DNA of 64,000 nucleotides from Lachnospiraceae bacterium UBA2864 (lineage in GTDB: Bacteria; Bacillota; Clostridia; Lachnospirales; Lachnospiraceae). This document shows, in pieces, positions 1-8,267 of this stretch. The notes below the pieces were generated by a model. It had not been told where the DNA came from, did not search any database, and saw only the letters and a list, made by a program, of their open reading frames with translations. The stretch is taken from the NCBI GenBank assembly GCA_002350525.1, contig DEFA01000036.1, positions 93,793-157,792 of the forward strand, read 5' to 3'. How positions within the stretch are numbered: position 1 is the stretch's first letter; each line of letters opens with the position of its first letter. The translations under genes and the position numbers were made by a program.

Positions 1-442
1 TAACGGTCTCGATCCGGAAGGAATCGTTGAGGTGAGAAATCTTCTTATAAAATTAAACAGAGAAAAGAATATGACAATTCTTATCTCGTCACATATTTTA
101 GGAGAGCTTTCAAAGCTTTCGACGAGATACGGAATTATTGATAACGGAAATCTGCTAGAAGAGTTCACGGAAGAAGAGCTTTTCGAGAGATGCAAGAAGA
201 ACATTACTCTTAAAACCTATGATGTTAAAAGTGCAGCCTATGTGCTTGAGAATAATCTGTCCTGTACGGATTATAAAGTAGTGGATGATATGACTATATA
301 TATCTATGACCATCTGGATGAGGTGAGCACGGTCAACAAGATGCTTGTAGAGGCAGGCATAGCTGTTGAAGCTATAGGTGTAAGCGGCCAGGATCTCGAA
401 GAATACTTTATAGAGCGTATGGGAGGTAATAGTCATGAGTAA
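1..442 (+). CDS. ABC exporter ATP-binding subunit, C-terminal part (runs off the left edge)
   Basis: Only the last 146 residues are in the window, and the open frame continues to the first bases. The visible part begins in the D-loop (NGLDPEGI) and has the switch histidine in the ISSHILGEL stretch. It then continues into a roughly 80-residue accessory tail typical of small ABC-2 type exporter ATPases. Walker A and the signature motif lie outside the window. The stop overlaps the start of the membrane subunit by 8 bases, so the two are translationally coupled. With the kinase that follows it resembles Firmicutes ABC-plus-two-component modules for peptide antibiotic sensing or export; the substrate is unknown. 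Confidence 0.85.
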   Translation, partial: NGLDPEGIVEVRNLLIKLNREKNMTILISSHILGELSKLSTRYGIIDNGNLLEEFTEEELFERCKKNITLKTYDVKSAAYVLENNLSCTDYKVVDDMTIYIYDHLDEVSTVNKMLVEAGIAVEAIGVSGQDLEEYFIERMGGNSHE

Positions 443-1166
443 TGTTATATCAAGTCAGTTTTTTAAAACAATAAAACTTCATTCAACCAAAGTTACCGGA
501 ATATCAAGTATCTGCTTCGCGGCTTTTCTGGTACTGATGGCTAAAGCGTTCGGTGAGGAACCTGTAACGGGAACAGATATGTTTAATGCATTATCCGAAA
601 CCTTTGTTTATCTTTTTATTGTCGTTTTTATAAACAATATAATATCCGCCGATATGACAACTTCAAGCATTAAGCAGATGTTCGGCAAAGGCGTGAGCAG
701 AGTTAAATATTGTCTCGGTACAATATTAGTAACAGGAATATCCACATATATATTTACAGTAATAATGCAGTTTGCAGGATTCGGAATGGGTACGCTTATC
801 GGAAGAAGTGTCGGAAATTTTGATGTCAAAAGCATCGGATTCAGCCTGCTCGGATATTTGGTTATTTCATTTAATTTTTCATCTCTGATAATGTTTCTTT
901 ATTCAATCATTAAAAAATCGGCAGGTGTTATAATGATTGCATCATTTATGCCGATCATAACCGATGTAGGTTCTCTCCTTGTCGGAGTAATAACACATAA
1001 CGAAAAATTGGCACATTTTACATCATTTTTAAATCTTATGAGTGACGTAACTAGAATCAATCCGGATTCTACGCAAAATGTGATAGCATATGCTATACTT
1101 ATCGGCATGACGGCTATTTTGACCATAGCAGCTGCAGCAATCTTCAGAAAGGAAGATATCAACTAA
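435..1166 (+). CDS. ABC-2 type exporter membrane subunit
   Basis: A 243-residue integral membrane protein with about six hydrophobic segments and no recognisable soluble domain. It starts inside the end of the ATPase gene, after GGGAGG, and ends two bases before the histidine kinase start. Size, topology and position fit an ABC-2 permease forming the channel for the preceding ATPase. The cargo cannot be read from the sequence. Bacitracin or lantibiotic self-protection is a common role for this architecture but is only inference here. Confidence 0.8.
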   Translation: MSNVISSQFFKTIKLHSTKVTGISSICFAAFLVLMAKAFGEEPVTGTDMFNALSETFVYLFIVVFINNIISADMTTSSIKQMFGKGVSRVKYCLGTILVTGISTYIFTVIMQFAGFGMGTLIGRSVGNFDVKSIGFSLLGYLVISFNFSSLIMFLYSIIKKSAGVIMIASFMPIITDVGSLLVGVITHNEKLAHFTSFLNLMSDVTRINPDSTQNVIAYAILIGMTAILTIAAAAIFRKEDIN

Positions 1167-1168
1167 AA

Positions 1169-2068
1169 ATGTTAATCATAATCATTGTTGAGACAATCTT
1201 TATAATTCTAATGGCGATATTTACAGTAAGGGTATTTCTGTCCCTGAAAGCCATCAGAAAACAGCTTGGGGCTATGAAGGGGACGAGAACCAATGCTCTT
1301 GTAAGGAATGTAACCGGTCAGGATACATTTAACGGTCTCATAAATGATATGAATGATATTCTGATGGAGGATAAAGAGAGAATAAAAGACGTGGAACGAA
1401 GCATGGTAAGTATCAGAGAAACTATCTCCGAACTCTCACATGACCTGAGGACACCGCTGACATCGGCGGAAGGATATGCTGAGATGCTCCGTTCCGTAAG
1501 TCTTACGGAGGAAGAAAAGTCCAGATATCTGGACGTTATAATAGAGAGGCAGAACACAACAAATCAGCTTATCAATCAGATCTATTATTATTCGAGACTT
1601 AAGACCGAATCCGTAACACTTGAGAATGAAGAGCAGGATCTGAGGCGAATAGTAACTTCAGTGATCGCTCTTTATTACGTGGATTTTGAAAAGCAGAAGG
1701 CCGAGCCGGTTATAGATATAGACGAAAAGAATATGAAGGTCATGGGAGATAAGGACGCATTTGTCAGGATATTCTCAAATGTTATAAGCAACGCCCTTTC
1801 TCACGGAGAAGGTTCATATGGTATATCTCTTAAGGAAGAGACGGATGGTTACAGATTTACAATGTCAAATCAGGCTTCGAAAATGTCGGAAGAAGATGCA
1901 AAGAGGGTATTTGAAAGATATTTTACGAAGGATTCCGTAAGATCGAACAGTAATTCGGGCCTCGGACTTACCATATCCAAAACGCTTACCGAACGTATGG
2001 GAGGGAAAATCAATTCATCGATTGAGAACGGAATATTCAAAATAGAAATATTCTTCGGAAAGCATTAA
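1169..2068 (+). CDS. sensor histidine kinase, single-TM small type
   Basis: A 299-residue kinase. Residues 1-25 form one membrane segment with essentially no external loop. A linker leads to the H-box SHDLRTPL with phosphoacceptor His91, followed by an N-box (FSNVISNALSHG) and a G-box (GLGLTISKTL). The lack of an extracellular sensor is typical of kinases that read their signal through a partner membrane protein, here plausibly the ABC exporter just upstream. The cognate response regulator is not in the window and may lie left of the edge. The start is two bases after the permease stop. Confidence 0.88.
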   Translation: MLIIIIVETIFIILMAIFTVRVFLSLKAIRKQLGAMKGTRTNALVRNVTGQDTFNGLINDMNDILMEDKERIKDVERSMVSIRETISELSHDLRTPLTSAEGYAEMLRSVSLTEEEKSRYLDVIIERQNTTNQLINQIYYYSRLKTESVTLENEEQDLRRIVTSVIALYYVDFEKQKAEPVIDIDEKNMKVMGDKDAFVRIFSNVISNALSHGEGSYGISLKEETDGYRFTMSNQASKMSEEDAKRVFERYFTKDSVRSNSNSGLGLTISKTLTERMGGKINSSIENGIFKIEIFFGKH

Positions 2069-2093
2069 ATTTCCGACCCGTACAAGAATTACG

Positions 2094-2122
2094 TTGACAC
2101 GTTTCAGATAAGAGTATAAAAT
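2094..2122 (+). promoter_or_regulatory. sigma-A-type promoter for the first riboswitch operon
   Basis: A perfect TTGACA -35 lies at 2094-2099. The TATAAAAT stretch at 2115-2122 can supply a -10 (TATAAA at spacing 15, or TAAAAT at spacing 17). Transcription would begin around 2130, just before the GEMM aptamer. Confidence 0.7.
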
Positions 2123-2139
2123 TTTATTGTCAGACATTT

Positions 2140-2217
2140 GAATATAGGCAAAACAGAAGAAATTCTGTGACGCAAAGCTAAAGGGCCTAAGAAGATCTTT
2201 ATGGCAGCCAGTTGCAT
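2140..2217 (+). ncRNA. cyclic di-GMP-I (GEMM) riboswitch aptamer
   Basis: This shows the ordered GEMM-I signatures: GGCAAA, a short hairpin closed by CAGAA/TTCTG, GACGCAAAGC, the GGGCCTAAG block, a second hairpin, then ATGGCAGCCAGTTGC. These are the conserved elements that form the tetraloop-receptor contact and the ligand pocket in this class. A terminator hairpin and a diguanylate cyclase operon follow, which fits cyclic di-GMP as the ligand. Identification rests on recognised motifs; no covariance-model score was run. Confidence 0.93.
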
Positions 2218-2230
2218 ATTACAGATTATA

Positions 2231-2275
2231 AAGCATCCGAATAGGTTACAGACTATTCAGGTGCTTATTAGTTTT
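2231..2275 (+). terminator. riboswitch expression platform, intrinsic terminator
   Basis: The arms AAGCATCCGAATAG and CTATTCAGGTGCTT pair over 14 positions with one wobble and one mismatch around a GTTACAGA loop. A T-rich tract (ATTAGTTTTG) follows. It lies 13 bases after the aptamer, so ligand binding could switch read-through into the membrane-protein and cyclase genes. Whether ligand turns the operon on or off cannot be decided by eye. Confidence 0.8.
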
Positions 2276-2308
2276 GTAAGATTTTAAAGTGAGGGAGTTA
2301 AAGTTAAA

Positions 2309-3055
2309 ATGAGTTTGGGTTATGTATGGCTTAGCTACATATATATGTACGGGCAGACGGTGGCTGCAGGTGTTCTTCTGGTTTTGGCAATAGTTATCCT
2401 ATGTATGAAGGATAGTTATACAAAGGTACTCGGCCTGGCTTTTCTGGCCGGAGCCTTAAATGTATTGCTTAGTTTTTCAATAAATCCGATACTTGCGCGT
2501 TCTTTTTCCGCGACAGACAGTAAAAGGATTGTTGTTATGTCATATATTTGTACAATAGCCGGATTACTGTTTGAAGTGTTCCTGATGCTTTATGCGAAGA
2601 TCAGATATAATTCTAAAGGTTTGCTATCTGTTATAGGATTAAGGGTATTGTGTCATGTAATAATCTATTTCTATAACAGCCACAGGCTTTCAGCTGTAAT
2701 GGGACTCAGCCCTGATAAGGCAAGGGTAAAAACTATTCAATATGAATATTCTTTAAGAACCATAACTGCCGTTTTTTCTATTGCGATCATTGCAATAATA
2801 TACGATGCATATAAGAAGAACAGAGATTTCGATAATCTCCTGCCGAAGATATATATGCTTCCTATGCTGATCATGCTGATACAGTTTGTTCTATGTGCAT
2901 TTTATGTTTACGGAATATTTGTTGTGCCTACGGCAAAAGGTTCGGATACAAATCAAAGTATAGATGTTATATGCAAGTTTATATTGATCGCTAAATATGT
3001 TATGTATTGTGTCTTCGCGGCATACATAATAAAGAGAGAGAAGGAAGTTCTATAG
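2309..3055 (+). CDS. multi-pass membrane protein under riboswitch control
   Basis: A 248-residue, strongly hydrophobic protein with about seven predicted membrane segments and a short basic cytoplasmic tail (IIKREKEVL). No catalytic motif or known family was recognised. It is the first gene behind the cyclic di-GMP riboswitch and sits 47 bases before the diguanylate cyclase, so the two are probably co-transcribed. A membrane sensor or anchor working with the cyclase is plausible but not shown. The ATG follows GAGGGAG. Confidence 0.75.
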   Translation: MSLGYVWLSYIYMYGQTVAAGVLLVLAIVILCMKDSYTKVLGLAFLAGALNVLLSFSINPILARSFSATDSKRIVVMSYICTIAGLLFEVFLMLYAKIRYNSKGLLSVIGLRVLCHVIIYFYNSHRLSAVMGLSPDKARVKTIQYEYSLRTITAVFSIAIIAIIYDAYKKNRDFDNLLPKIYMLPMLIMLIQFVLCAFYVYGIFVVPTAKGSDTNQSIDVICKFILIAKYVMYCVFAAYIIKREKEVL

Positions 3056-3102
3056 ATACTATCAGTGTCTCTGGGGAATGGATTGTTACTTTGGAGGACG
3101 AT

Positions 3103-5007
3103 ATGAAGAAAAAAATTGCGGTATTTACAAATGGATGGAATGATGATTATCTTGATTTTGCCTTGGAAGGCATAAGAAGAAGGGCAAATGAAGATAATAT
3201 TGATGTTTTTGTCTATCTGGATTATACGTCTTATGATAAAACAGAAGATGAAACTACCGGTGAGATAAACATTCTTAACCTTCCGAAGATAGAAGCATTT
3301 GACGGAGTACTTCTTTTGGGGAATACTTTAAATACCGCAGGTGAGAATTTGATTCTGCGCGAAAGGATCCTGCAGACAAAGGTTCCATCCATATGTCTTG
3401 AATATGAACTTGATGGTATAAACTGCATAAGAACCGAGAATGTTAACGGCATGAAGGAACTTATGGAGCATATGATCACGGTTCATGACGTTAAAGATAT
3501 ATTCTGGGTAAGCGGCCCTCTTGATAATGCTGAAAGTAATGAAAGATATCAGGCTGTTATAGAGATCATGGAAAAGCACGGCCTTAAGGTTGATCCCGAT
3601 AAGGTTTTTGAGGGATGCTGGAGCTATGCGATAGTCGAAGAAAAACTTCCTGAGATAGTATCAAAGATGGACAGGTTACCTGATGCATTTATATGTGCAA
3701 ATGATTCAATGGCGCTCGCTACGTGTATAGCTCTTGATAAGATGGGTTTAAATGTACCGGAAGATGTCAGGGTGACAGGATATGACAACCTTATGAGCGG
3801 AAATCATTTTTCACCTATTCTTACATCTGTTGACAGAGGATGGGATGCCAGAAGTTATCAGGCTATGGACAGTCTCATTGAGCTTATGAACGGTTCCCCG
3901 GATTTCGGAGATAAGGTATACAATTCTTCCTTCGATAAAGGAGAAAGCTGTGGCTGTACGATGGGAGCCGAGGGCATAAAGATACAGAAAGAAGCGAGAA
4001 AAAGAGTGTTTCAGATGCCTGTCGAAAGAACAATATTTGACTGGCATCTTATAGAGATAGATGATGCGGTTGCAAGAGTTAAGACTGCTGATGATATTCA
4101 TGATGTATTTTCTTCACTTTGGGAGAACAATCATCTCTATACAGGTGAGGAGTTCTACATATGTGTAGATGAAAATTATATAGAATCTTTACAGAAGGAT
4201 GTGAATACCAAAACAGTCGGATACAGTGAAAAACTTGATGTCATATACGGAATGAAAGACGGGATTTCGGTTCCGAGACAGCTTGTATCTCTTGATGATA
4301 TGGTTCCGAATTATGATCCAGAGTCAGAAGAAACATCTATGTATCTTTTTGTTCCGCTTCATGCAGGAGCTGAGTGCCTCGGATACTATGTAAGCAAGAA
4401 TCATTATAAGATAATAAAGGATTTTTATCTAAATTCGCTTATAAGACATATGACATCTGCTCTTGAAAGAGCCCGTCAGAATATAAAACTTGAGAATCTT
4501 AACAAAATCCTTGCGGATATATCTGTCAGAGATGAGCTTACAAGATTGTATAACAGAATGGGATATGAAAAGATTGTTATCCCGTATCTCGATGAATTGA
4601 GACATTCCGGTATGAAATCCGTTATCATGGTTGCCGATATAAACAGAATGAAGGTTATCAACGATAAGTACGGACATCTTCAGGGTGATGAAGCCATAAA
4701 GATAGTAGCAAATGTTATTAAGAGCTCTATACCTCAAAATTGGAAAGCCGTCCGGTACGGAGGAGACGAATATGTTATTATAGGCAAGTACGATTCTTCG
4801 AAGGATATGGAGTCTGTAAAAATAGAAATAATAGAAAAGTCAGGACGTGTTTCCGAAGATCTGAATCTGCCATTCAGATTAAGCGTAAGTGTCGGATATG
4901 TTGTTATAGATCCGGAGAATAAACTCGGAAATGAAGAGTACTTCCGTATGGCTGATGAAGCAATGTATGAGATGAAGCAGGAAGCACATAAGAATGACAG
5001 AACCTGA
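3103..5007 (+). CDS. LacI-type sensor / GGDEF diguanylate cyclase
   Basis: A 634-residue protein predicted to make cyclic di-GMP from two GTP. Residues 1 to about 290 resemble the periplasmic-binding-protein fold of LacI regulators, but there is no signal peptide, membrane segment or HTH, so sensing is probably cytoplasmic. The sensor ends near a SCGC motif (about residue 281). A middle GAF-like region and a short helix lead to the GGDEF domain at about 470-634, whose active site reads GGDEY. The inhibitory RxxD site expected before it is replaced by PQNW. ATG 3103 is chosen because GGAGG lies at 3093-3097. It lies downstream of a cyclic di-GMP riboswitch. Confidence 0.88.
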   Translation: MKKKIAVFTNGWNDDYLDFALEGIRRRANEDNIDVFVYLDYTSYDKTEDETTGEINILNLPKIEAFDGVLLLGNTLNTAGENLILRERILQTKVPSICLEYELDGINCIRTENVNGMKELMEHMITVHDVKDIFWVSGPLDNAESNERYQAVIEIMEKHGLKVDPDKVFEGCWSYAIVEEKLPEIVSKMDRLPDAFICANDSMALATCIALDKMGLNVPEDVRVTGYDNLMSGNHFSPILTSVDRGWDARSYQAMDSLIELMNGSPDFGDKVYNSSFDKGESCGCTMGAEGIKIQKEARKRVFQMPVERTIFDWHLIEIDDAVARVKTADDIHDVFSSLWENNHLYTGEEFYICVDENYIESLQKDVNTKTVGYSEKLDVIYGMKDGISVPRQLVSLDDMVPNYDPESEETSMYLFVPLHAGAECLGYYVSKNHYKIIKDFYLNSLIRHMTSALERARQNIKLENLNKILADISVRDELTRLYNRMGYEKIVIPYLDELRHSGMKSVIMVADINRMKVINDKYGHLQGDEAIKIVANVIKSSIPQNWKAVRYGGDEYVIIGKYDSSKDMESVKIEIIEKSGRVSEDLNLPFRLSVSVGYVVIDPENKLGNEEYFRMADEAMYEMKQEAHKNDRT

Positions 5008-5025
5008 CATATGGAGGAAGATTTA

Positions 5026-5283
5026 ATGAAACATGTAACATTTAAACCACAGGGTGTCTGCTCGGTGCAGATCGATTTTGATATAGACGATGAGAAGAAG
5101 CTGCATAATGTCGTATATGTGGGCGGATGCAACGGAAATCTAAAGGCCATAGGAAAACTTGTGGAAGGAAAAGAAGCGGAAGAAATAGCAGAAATCCTTA
5201 AAGGCAATACATGCGGTTTCAGAAAGACTTCATGTGCCGATCAGCTTTCTCTGGCAATCTCGGGTGCACTTGCTGAGGTTTAA
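5026..5283 (+). CDS. TSCPD domain protein (TIGR03905-like)
   Basis: An 85-residue protein matching the small TSCPD family: the pattern GGCNGN, then GNTCG and the terminal TSCADQL block, with conserved cysteines spaced as in the C-terminal domain of some vitamin B12-dependent ribonucleotide reductases. The stand-alone form has no settled function. A further ATG at 5011 is rejected as the start because GGAGGA at 5013-5018 is correctly placed for ATG 5026. It follows the cyclase gene by 18 bases and is probably in the same transcript. Confidence 0.85.
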   Translation: MKHVTFKPQGVCSVQIDFDIDDEKKLHNVVYVGGCNGNLKAIGKLVEGKEAEEIAEILKGNTCGFRKTSCADQLSLAISGALAEV

Positions 5284-5308
5284 ATATTTAAAACGATGAA
5301 AAAGAAAA

Positions 5309-5317
5309 TGATATAAT
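5309..5317 (+). promoter_or_regulatory. extended -10 element before the S41 protease gene
   Basis: The sequence TGATATAAT matches an extended -10. Transcription would begin near 5323-5325, at or after the first ATG (5321). The mRNA might therefore be leaderless, or translation may start at an internal ATG (5351 or 5363). Confidence 0.4.
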
Positions 5318-5320
5318 TAC

Positions 5321-7048
5321 ATGAAGTTTATATATGGTTTAGTCTATCAGATGGATAGAACGATGCAGTTTTTGTATCTCTTTTTCGTATCAGCTCTGTT
5401 TATACTTGCAATTCTGCATCATTTTTTAAAAAAACATTTAAAGATATGGTCAGTTCTTTGTCTTATGCCTCTTGTATTTTTCTCGGCATTTCTGATAAAA
5501 GAAAGCTACAGAGGGGATATGGAACTGACCATCTGCCGATATGCGGCTTTAGGCATCGTGGCTCTCTTTATAGCGGTTTGGGGGCTTACGGTGCTTTTAA
5601 AGCGCAGTTTTTTACGTTGTACCGTAGCAACTTTTACTGCAAGCATTCTTATGATCTTTATAAGTGTCATAACCGTCTGGGCTGTATGGAACAGACCGAA
5701 CGTATCTAATTATTCGCACGTTGGTTGGACGGAGTCCTTTGAAGGAGCTGTTGATACCATGGAGCAGTATTACGTTCTGAATAATTGGAAAGATATTGAT
5801 TATGATAAAATACGCGAGGACTATATTCCGAAGATACGGGATGCAGAGAAAAGAAATGATGAGATAGCTTATGTTACGGCACTTTTTGAATTTGTATATG
5901 AATTCGGAGACGGTCATGTAAGAGTTCGCGGAAATAAAGCCAAGATTGATGCGGCGATGACGAAGTATGCCGGAAAAGATTACGGCTTTTCGATGTTCAG
6001 AACAGAGGACGGAGATATAGTCGCTATCCTGGTTAATGAAGAGTCGGAATGTTTCAAGAAAGGAATTCATGAAGGTACGATCATTACCAAGTGGAACGGT
6101 GTCCCTGTAAATCAGGCATCAGCAAGGGTAAAATGCATTGATGACAATTATTCATTTCAGACAAGAGATAACATTTTTATCGCTCAGCCTATATTCCTCG
6201 CAGGACTCGGAGGAGACAGACTCAGCGTCGGATTTATAGATGATGAGGGACACGAGGAAACCGCAATCCTTGAAGGAAGGGGCGATTATATTAACAGACG
6301 TAATGAGGCACTTGCAATACTTTTCGGAGATAAGGTTATCAGGGGAGATAATTATTCGACGAGAATGATCGATGATAATATCGGATATCTTAGAGTTTAT
6401 GAGGAAGCTTATTCGACAAGTCCGATGTTTGTTGCAAGTTCTGTTGTTAATGGTTTTTCGGAGAAAATGTATAAGGATCTCGACAGCCGTCTCTCGGAAA
6501 TGAGAAGTAAAGGCATGGACCGTATCATAATCGATGTAAGAAACAATCAAGGCGGTAACGGCTTTGAATCACGCACTATAGCATCTCTTTTTACATCCAC
6601 GCCTCTCCCTTATAATATATCCATATATAAAGACGGAGATTATAAAGTGCTTCTCAGATCGAAGAGCGAGAACAGGGCAAAGTATAATGACATTCCGATA
6701 GTTGTTCTTGTAAACGGAGAAACCTGCAGTGCCGGTGAGGAGATCGTTCATTATCTGAAGGGCAGCAGGGGCGTGACGGTAATGGGGAATACCACTACCT
6801 GGGGAAATTGCCAGGGGACAGGCGGTTCTGTGGTGCTTTCGGGAAGTAAGTACGATATATGTTTTCCTATCAATCCGACGGTTGACGATAGTAATATCCC
6901 GATTGTGGATACAAAGGCAAACAGGGTATGCAGGCTTAAGCTGGATTATGAGATAACATATTCAAAAGAAGAGATTATAGATTTCTTCGCGAACCCTAAC
7001 GAAGATAAAGTTCTTGAAGAAGCTGTAGAATATATAAAAGGGAAGTAG
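5321..7048 (+). CDS. membrane-anchored S41-family peptidase with PDZ-like region
   Basis: A 575-residue protein. The first 120 residues hold about four membrane segments. An extracytoplasmic part follows with a PDZ-like stretch (KGIHEGTIITKWNGVPV) and a tail-specific protease-like domain. The nucleophile region reads NGETCSAGEE, with the serine after TC. Where CtpA-type enzymes have the catalytic lysine (GKG), this protein has GNC, so it is nearer to the non-lysine S41 branch or may be impaired. The start is uncertain: ATG 5321 has no good ribosome binding site and lies four bases after a -10-like element. Confidence 0.75.
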   Translation: MKFIYGLVYQMDRTMQFLYLFFVSALFILAILHHFLKKHLKIWSVLCLMPLVFFSAFLIKESYRGDMELTICRYAALGIVALFIAVWGLTVLLKRSFLRCTVATFTASILMIFISVITVWAVWNRPNVSNYSHVGWTESFEGAVDTMEQYYVLNNWKDIDYDKIREDYIPKIRDAEKRNDEIAYVTALFEFVYEFGDGHVRVRGNKAKIDAAMTKYAGKDYGFSMFRTEDGDIVAILVNEESECFKKGIHEGTIITKWNGVPVNQASARVKCIDDNYSFQTRDNIFIAQPIFLAGLGGDRLSVGFIDDEGHEETAILEGRGDYINRRNEALAILFGDKVIRGDNYSTRMIDDNIGYLRVYEEAYSTSPMFVASSVVNGFSEKMYKDLDSRLSEMRSKGMDRIIIDVRNNQGGNGFESRTIASLFTSTPLPYNISIYKDGDYKVLLRSKSENRAKYNDIPIVVLVNGETCSAGEEIVHYLKGSRGVTVMGNTTTWGNCQGTGGSVVLSGSKYDICFPINPTVDDSNIPIVDTKANRVCRLKLDYEITYSKEEIIDFFANPNEDKVLEEAVEYIKGK

Positions 7049-7050
7049 CG

Positions 7051-7272
7051 GTATGCAATCTTACGGCTTTTAAGATGTGCGCACATAACGGAACACATGT
7101 GGATGCGCCGTTTCATTTTATAGATGACGGGAAGAAGATTGACGAAGTGGATTTGAATAAATTCGTCGGTTATGCTTATGTCACTGAACATGAAGGTGAT
7201 ATAAATGCGGCCCCGATAAATCTCGGAGGTGCAGACGGTGCTCCGTGCAGAGCTATACTCATGAGTCTGTAA
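7051..7272 (+). pseudogene. remnant of a cyclase-family (kynurenine formamidase-like, PF04199) gene
   Basis: The open frame encodes the family hallmark HNGTHVDAPFHF, followed by IDDGKKIDEVDL and KFVGYAYV, the usual metal-binding and following segments of the putative cyclase fold. It holds only about 74 residues against some 200 or more in intact members. The N-terminal part is missing, because the frame opens right after the S41 stop, and it ends after DGAPCRAILMSL, before the C-terminal half. No ribosome binding site precedes ATG 7075. It is best read as a decayed fragment joined to the neighbouring gene by deletion. Confidence 0.75.
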
Positions 7273-7276
7273 GTAT

Positions 7277-7312
7277 AAAAAACCGGATACTTCCGAAATC
7301 GGAAGCATCCGG
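7277..7312 (-). terminator. intrinsic terminator for the minus-strand lipoprotein gene
   Basis: A near-perfect stem (CCGGATGCTTCCGA pairing with TCGGAAGTATCCGG on the minus strand) is followed on the minus strand by six T. The T-run lies at the low-coordinate side, so it terminates leftward transcription. Confidence 0.75.
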
Positions 7313-7497
7313 GGACGATAGGGTGACTTATGGACTTCCTGAAGTAGAAAATTATAATGAAAAGGAAACTATATCCGGTAAGAGGATATGGAAGTCTCTC
7401 AAGTCGTCAAATATATAGGCGAACGACTCGGCCTATTGAAGTAAGTGACAGCATAACAGTGTTAGAGTAGAGGGTGGAAAATTTAAGTATCATACAT

Positions 7498-8115
7498 TTA
7501 CTCTTCGTTCTGCTGTAAGAAGAAAAAATTAAGTGAAGATATACCAAGGCCTGAGCCGTCCTGTCTATCATTAATCCAGATTTCGCCGTTACCCAACATG
7601 ATGCCGGTTGATTTTGCAAAAAGCTTATTGACATCTGTATTGTTGAGTATCTCATTTACGAAATCTCGTGAAACACCGTATGTATTAACGGCATTCAGAA
7701 ATGATTCCTTATCGGAATACTCGTTATCATTTATAGTGATCGGATATTCTATATAATCCGCGAATTTATCCCATTCTTCATTGGCTGCTGCAAGAAGTAC
7801 GTCTGATGCAAAGCCTTCGACTTCATCTTCGGAAAAGTCAGAGCATACGCTGTAATCCGTTCCGTCGGAAGTGTTATCATAAACAGAATTATCGGTCTCG
7901 GATTTTGTATCAGTCTCAGTAATTGTTTCCGTAACTGCTTCAGTGGAAGCCTGTGTAACAGCTTCAATATTTATCTCAGTCGGTTCCGGACTCGGAGTTT
8001 TAGCTCTTTTCCACTCTCCGTCAAGAGTGCTGTCACCGCAGCCGCTTAATGAGCTTGCAGCTATAGCAGACATTACGATTCCAAGTGTTAATTTTTTGAA
8101 TCTGCTTAATGACAT
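7498..8115 (-). CDS. predicted lipoprotein of unknown function
   Basis: A 205-residue protein with a basic N-terminus, a hydrophobic signal segment and the lipobox LSGC at about residues 23-26, so it is expected on the outer face of the membrane. A Thr/Glu/Asp-rich linker of about 60 residues follows, then a globular domain of about 120 residues that I do not recognise. The start at 8115 is preferred over the upstream ATG at 8154 because GGAGGTAG lies just before it on the minus strand. It is divergent from the radical SAM gene. Confidence 0.75.
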   Translation of the reverse strand: MSLSRFKKLTLGIVMSAIAASSLSGCGDSTLDGEWKRAKTPSPEPTEINIEAVTQASTEAVTETITETDTKSETDNSVYDNTSDGTDYSVCSDFSEDEVEGFASDVLLAAANEEWDKFADYIEYPITINDNEYSDKESFLNAVNTYGVSRDFVNEILNNTDVNKLFAKSTGIMLGNGEIWINDRQDGSGLGISSLNFFFLQQNEE

Positions 8116-8227
8116 TCGTCTACCTCCAAGTTTTCTTACACATGCATTGTACAATAAAGATGTATAAAAGTTGTAAAGTAAAACTTAATATTAAATTAAG
8201 ATTGGGTATCGGTCGTTACCGGGAACA

Positions 8228-8236
8228 TGATATAAT
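8228..8236 (+). promoter_or_regulatory. extended -10 promoter of the radical SAM operon
   Basis: TGATATAAT lies 32 bases upstream of the radical SAM start. No good -35 sits at the proper distance, as expected for an extended -10 promoter. Confidence 0.5.
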
Positions 8237-8267
8237 ATCTGTTATGAGTGTTAAGGGGACGTGATAT

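Noticed and set aside
5011..5025. ATG 5011 as start of the TSCPD gene
   Set aside because: It contains the GGAGGA site that correctly serves ATG 5026, and the extra five residues match nothing in the family.
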